From Caenorhabditis elegans (lineage: Eukaryota; Nematoda; Chromadorea; Rhabditida; Rhabditidae): a stretch of 64,000 nucleotides of DNA. The stretch's first letter is position 1, and each line of letters begins with the position of its first letter. The position numbers and the translations under genes are program-made. Below the pieces are notes generated by a model that was given only the letters and a program-made list of their open reading frames with translations, had not been told where the DNA came from and did not search any database. The stretch covers positions 9,238,001 through 9,302,000 of the forward strand of contig NC_003281.10 of assembly GCF_000002985.6 (NCBI RefSeq), read 5' to 3'. Positions 59,395-64,000 of this stretch are shown here, piece by piece.

Positions 59395-62278
59395 GTCTAG
59401 GAGAGATTGGTAACACAGTGAAATAAGAGAATGTTTCTTTGAAGTGTACTGAAGGAGTGAAGCGGAAGGGAATTCGTGTAGGAAATGGGAGAAAGACCTA
59501 CGCTTGACTTAATTTGATCTGAGATCTGTATTCAGAATTCGATCAAAGTTTAGCTAGTAAAACAATATCAAGTTTTCTATGTGATAATCTTTACGCAAAA
59601 TTATGCAAAATTGTTCGACTTTTTCATTTACATGATTTTCGCTGAAAATATTGATTTTTGAAAATGACCATATTTTCAAATATCTGAAGACTGTCGTTAA
59701 ATTCACGGTAACAAGCAGAAAATGTAGATAAAAAATATTTCAAACTACACGATTTCTCGTCTGAATATTTTTTCCCTCAGAAACAATTCCATTTTGCCAA
59801 GAAGTACTATATACCAGGGGCCTATTCAAACGTTTTCTTATTATTTCCGGCAAATGAAAAATTGACAAACTTGCAAAATGAAATTTTCCGGCAAATTGGC
59901 AATTTTTATTGTATCTTTTATTAAACTTTTAATAATGTCTTAAAATTCAATGATTGTGAAATTGCCAAATTATCAATTTTCAACGTTCCAATTATCAAGA
60001 TATTAAAAATCTACAATTACCGTATTTTCTCAAAAAAAAATTTTGTTAGTTGACAACTATTTGATAGGAAAAATGACAACTGTCAAAGTTGATTGCCGCC
60101 ACTCGTGGAATTGTTTCTTCTTACAATTTTAAATTAAAAAAAGAAAGTCCCACCAATAAAATACTGCCTCAATCAAAACACAAATGATCGAGTGATTTGA
60201 CTTCTTTCGAGTTTAATCCGTTTCCGATAATAATTCACTGAACGAATTTTCCCGTAATGCATCTTAATTCTGATAGTTGATCTCATACATCTTGCATCTT
60301 GATTCTGATAGTTGATCTCGTGTTTTGACCAGATCATTTTAAATCTTTAGATCAAGACACAATAAAATGTGAATGTCGTCGTCCACGTCAAACTGATTAA
60401 TTCTTAACTTCCGTCTTCTCATATGGTTGTATTCTTCTTCTCCTACATGTACTTTTATGCTTTTCTCCAAATATCTTCGTTTTCTTATACCTGTTTTTTT
60501 CGGACAGCTACTAGTTTTCAGCTTCAGTGTATCTTCTGCTTAGTGCAAATTATTTCTCGTATTATCAAAAACAATTTTGATATATCTCAAAGTTGCAAAA
60601 AGTATATAAAAAGATTTTGAAATGAGTAACTTCACAAGTTATATAAAAATCTATACCTCTTCTTTCGATTTCATCCAAAGTTTTTTTTTTCAAAATTTAT
60701 TAAAAACAAACATCAAAACTTTCGGAAAAGTTTTATGTCTAATCTAGTTGAAACTAATTATGGGCACTTATTTTCTGACTCATCAAATGGGTCGACAGTT
60801 CAGAACAACTTCAATTCAAATTATTTCGAAACATTCCACATATCATCCAAACAGCCCAACATTTTTTCAGATATTATTTATTGATTAGATTTTATGCCTT
60901 CCCTTTCTAAAATTTTCAAATCTATTTGTATTTGTTTGTTTGTGAATTCAACTTTTGTCGACCATTTTTTAAAGATTCCTAATTTTTACCAATCATTCAA
61001 CTCCAGGATATCGTTTTGGGCTAAATTTGTTTTTTCCCAAACAACTGCTGCTGAAAATTCAACTGATTCTAAACATTTTTCAATTTTGTGAGGTAATCAT
61101 AGACATTAAATTGAAACATCAGAAACGTTTCATCTATGTATTTTGCAACGCGATCTCTTAATTTCCTTTAATCTATTTTACCCGAAAAAAAAGCACCCGC
61201 CCATTCACTACATCCCGATTGAATAATTGTAAAATAGAAAAAGTCGTCGTCGTGCAAATTAGTGAGAAGAAGGCCATATTTCATAGCCCCCTATCACCTC
61301 GTCTCCCCGAGAAGTTCCCCTACTGATTCGATCAGTGCCGTTGCTTGCGGGTCGGCCTCTCTCTTCCAATCCAATCAGAAACCGTTTGGCAATCTGCATC
61401 TCTTCTATCTTATTTCCTTTTATCATGAATACTTTTCATTTGGTTCAACATTTTATTGTTGCCAACAATCACCCCTATTTATTCTTTAAAACCCACATTT
61501 CTGTATATCAAAATGTTTTAGTTAACTGGAACTGATGACACTGTTTTCATGTTTTTTTTGAGAGACTACATATCGATCAATCAATCAATTAATCACTTAT
61601 TTAAGAGTGATTGTCAGTTTTAGAAATTTCTTTTTTTTCTTTAATTATACTTTCAAGTAAACCTGAAAATTTAAAATTATTGATCTTCGAAATTCATATG
61701 TTCAAAATGTAGTTTGTTAGGACCGTTTCAAGTTTTTCAAAGTTCTATTCGGTTCTATTCTATGAATATCGAAGCTTTTTAATTTTTTAATTTTTTTTGG
61801 CAAATAATCCTATTTTTTAAATGCTCCTATTTTTTAATTATTCAAGATCAATTCAACACAGAAATATTAGCTTTTCAAGCTTTGATATTTTCCAATACCT
61901 TGGTAACTTTTTTAAAATGTAGGTTTTTTAAAGGATAGTTTTGTGGTAGATTGTACTATTTAAAAACTTCACAACACTCTGTACGTGAATGAAATGTTGG
62001 CTTCTAATATTATCTTCTAGGCATTTTAATTTGTTGAATATTTGAAACTGCATAACTAAAACTATGTATTTAATTGATAACCCATACCACCCACTTTCTT
62101 TTTCATTTTTGCTTGTTTCATCATTCCGTTCGTTTCGATTCCATCGTCCCCAGTTTTCGTTTTTTTTTCCACTTCCACCTAAGTTGTATGATTTGATTAG
62201 CGGCGTAACTTGTTGTAGATCGGAAAAGGAGAAGAGGGAAAGGCTAAGAAGACCCTTCTGTATTTACTTGGATAAAAA
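59395..62278. other. Intergenic, divergent promoters
   Basis: This 2.9 kb lies between the minus-strand gene start and the plus-strand exon at 62279 and probably holds both promoters. A 26 base unit (GCATCTT.ATTCTGATAGTTGATCTC) is directly repeated at 60259-60284 and 60294-60319. Open frames here are AT-rich and lack splice sites. No other feature seen. Confidence 0.45.
60259..60319. repeat. Direct repeat, two units
   Basis: Two 26 base copies that differ at one position are spaced 35 bases start to start, in intergenic DNA. Confidence 0.85.
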
Positions 62279-62381
62279 ATGGACGACGATTTTGAAGAAG
62301 TCGGCGGTCGATTTCGAAGGTTTCGACGACGACTTAAGAAGGATTGGAGCCAGCTGTGGAGTGATTTGAGTGATCCCAAAC
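62279..62381 (+). CDS. Probable first coding exon of a gene leaving the window
   Basis: The ATG at 62279 opens 34 codons with a strong donor (C then GTAAGTG) after 62381, phase 1. The encoded start is acidic then very basic, with motifs RFRRFRRRLKKDW and QLWSDLSD. Codon use (GGC GGT CGA, CAG CTG) is exon-like. No matching acceptor with a good downstream frame was found before 64000, so the next exon is probably beyond the edge. An acceptor at 62801 in the right phase leads to a stop within 17 codons. The family is not recognised. Confidence 0.55.
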
Positions 62382-64000
62382 GTAAGTGGAACTTTTTTCC
62401 ACATTTGCCCCCAAAAAATGTTCAACCCAAGTTTAATTCAAATCTGTGAACCTAACTTTATTCGTAATGTTTTTTTAGACATTGGCAAAAGTTCGATCAA
62501 ACTTTTGCTAAACTTGAGCGCAACGAAAACCAAATTTTGCCAATTTCTGAATAAAGTAAATAATTAAAAATTTTCTGGACCGAACTTGGGCAAGCTTGTT
62601 ATTGCAAGAAGTTGACTTAAAAATTCTAAAGTAAACTGTATATTGTGAAGATTAATTAATAAATAACACATAGTGCTCATATTTTACTGGGGTCATACAG
62701 TGCCTGAATTTCTTTTATTCCAAGTCGAATATTCTCTAGCCACACAGTGTCGTCATTCATCAGAAAAGCAATTAGATAATCAGAACTTGTTTATTTGCAG
62801 CGAAAAAAGGAAAGATAAAAAATGGAGAGTTTAGAGAAAAATCAAATTGAGAGATATAGAGATATGTGTGAATAAAATGGAAAGTTTGACAAAGAGACGG
62901 AGAGATGAAAACATGAATTCACAATTTGGGTGATCTAAATATTATTGTTGTTTTCTTTTTGTGATGCGTAAAAATTGATGTATCACAAAATAAAGTTTTA
63001 GTTTCTAAAACAAAAATATACAAATTAAAAAATTAAATTCATTATACATCATTGGAATGCAACAACAAAAAAGTGACACGTGATGTAAAAATCGAAACCT
63101 TTTCTTTAAAGAAATGTTATTAAATTGTGCGGTTCGGCATATTAGGTGAGCAGAAAATGTAGATATTATTTTAAAACTGCAAAGTCGAACAAATTTTATA
63201 AGTTTTACAAACATCCTTGGAGCACGTCAGTGCAAAACTAATTTTCGTTGACTGTAGCGCAAATAGAGCATATTTTAAAATATTGCTTTTTGTTATAACT
63301 TTTATGAGTCATTTGCAAAACAAGTAGTACATCCTCTAGAAATTCAAAACTTTCACATTCCAATTGTGGTCATCACGAGATTTTGAAATTTTTCGAATTT
63401 TCCCAGATTCGCCTTCTTATCCTGAAAACACACAAACATTTGTGTTTTGTTTCAATGCTCTTTTTCCTTCCTTTTTCTTTATTTTCGTTCCTTATCTTTA
63501 CACTTTTGTACACCTCTTAGACTTATATGTCAGTTAGAACGATCCATTTCCGTTCGATATCATTAAGATCAAAGAATGAATAATTTTATGAATTTATTTG
63601 AAATCTTCTCTAATTTGTATGGAGAAAAGAAGGGAGAGATGGAGATACATAAATACAGAGACTATCAGAAGAGTGACTCGGATTAGATCTGATAATTTGA
63701 TAACGGGCGTCTTGTCCTGTACTCTGGTCTACGTTTATTTTGAAACCGACGGATTGTTTCGCGTGATTTGTGCAGGATTTTCAACCATTTGAAAAATTCA
63801 CGGAATTTTTTTTACTAATTTCAAAATGATCTGTTTGAAATAAAAAAAAAGTTTATCTACATAAATCGCGACCTGGAATAATACCCCAGAAAATAATTTT
63901 TGCAGTCTTTGGATGTATTTTAGGATTACTAGAAGTATGCCAACATTCTGGAAAATTTCCAAAAAGTTGATTTTATTTGGAAAAAATTTGGTTTTTTTTC
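62382..64000 (+). other. Probable first intron of the right-edge gene
   Basis: About 1.6 kb with no further exon that I can support. It includes degenerate CCAAGTTTAATTC / TTGGCAAAAG words (62420-62600) seen elsewhere in the window as dispersed repeats. Confidence 0.35.

Noticed and set aside
1..64000. CRISPR arrays, rRNA, tRNA and known microRNA hairpins
   Set aside because: No regularly spaced repeat array was found. No sequence with a tRNA B-box (GGTTCGANNCC) and matching acceptor stem was found on either strand. I saw no miRNA seed that I know.

Overview
The window is animal nuclear DNA of nematode type: AT-rich, with small exons, many 45-60 bp introns, TTTTCAG-type acceptors, trans-splice-like acceptors a few bases before start codons, and many short inverted-repeat elements. 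Three genes can be named. The dopamine transporter gene dat-1 reassembles to a 615-residue protein that I recognise as the Caenorhabditis elegans protein. The others are a CAP-Gly protein (clip-1) and the zinc-finger/formin gene fozi-1. From memory these loci lie on C. elegans chromosome III; no search was run.

Layout. 1-2376: no gene seen, dispersed repeat. 2377-4196 (+): homologue of vertebrate DNTTIP1, an HDAC-complex scaffold. 4975-8576 (+): dat-1, preceded by a 0.8 kb promoter interval. 9644-10569 (+) and 13659-14850 (+): two RING-finger genes that share an exon of identical length and phase and so look like an old tandem duplication. A two-membrane-segment exon at 13044 may be an alternative start of the second. 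14851-19247: no gene seen, repeats. 19248-22013 (+): single-pass membrane protein with three PPxY motifs. 22542-31042 (-): clip-1, 20 coding exons, with an internal alternative first exon at 24129-24344 that would give a membrane-anchored coiled-coil isoform without the CAP-Gly domain. 31043-55194: about 24 kb without a convincing gene, holding fold-back repeats, an interstitial telomere-like tract and GC-richer islands; most probably regulatory DNA for clip-1 and fozi-1. 55205-58017 (+): fozi-1. 58680-59394 (-): a 125-residue protein I do not recognise. 62279-62381 (+): a probable first exon of a gene running off the right edge.

The genes do not form a pathway; they are independent transcription units. 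Two pairs are convergent (PPxY gene with clip-1, fozi-1 with the 125-residue gene), and their poly(A) signals lie side by side or cross, so the 3' ends probably touch or overlap. Every multi-exon model marked with high confidence was checked by adding exon lengths and phases; all stay in frame. I found no CRISPR array, no rRNA or tRNA gene, and no new multi-gene system. The best leads are the membrane isoform of clip-1, the possible transmembrane-RING splice form, the divergent FH2 domain of FOZI-1, and the repeat structures in the 24 kb gene-poor stretch.
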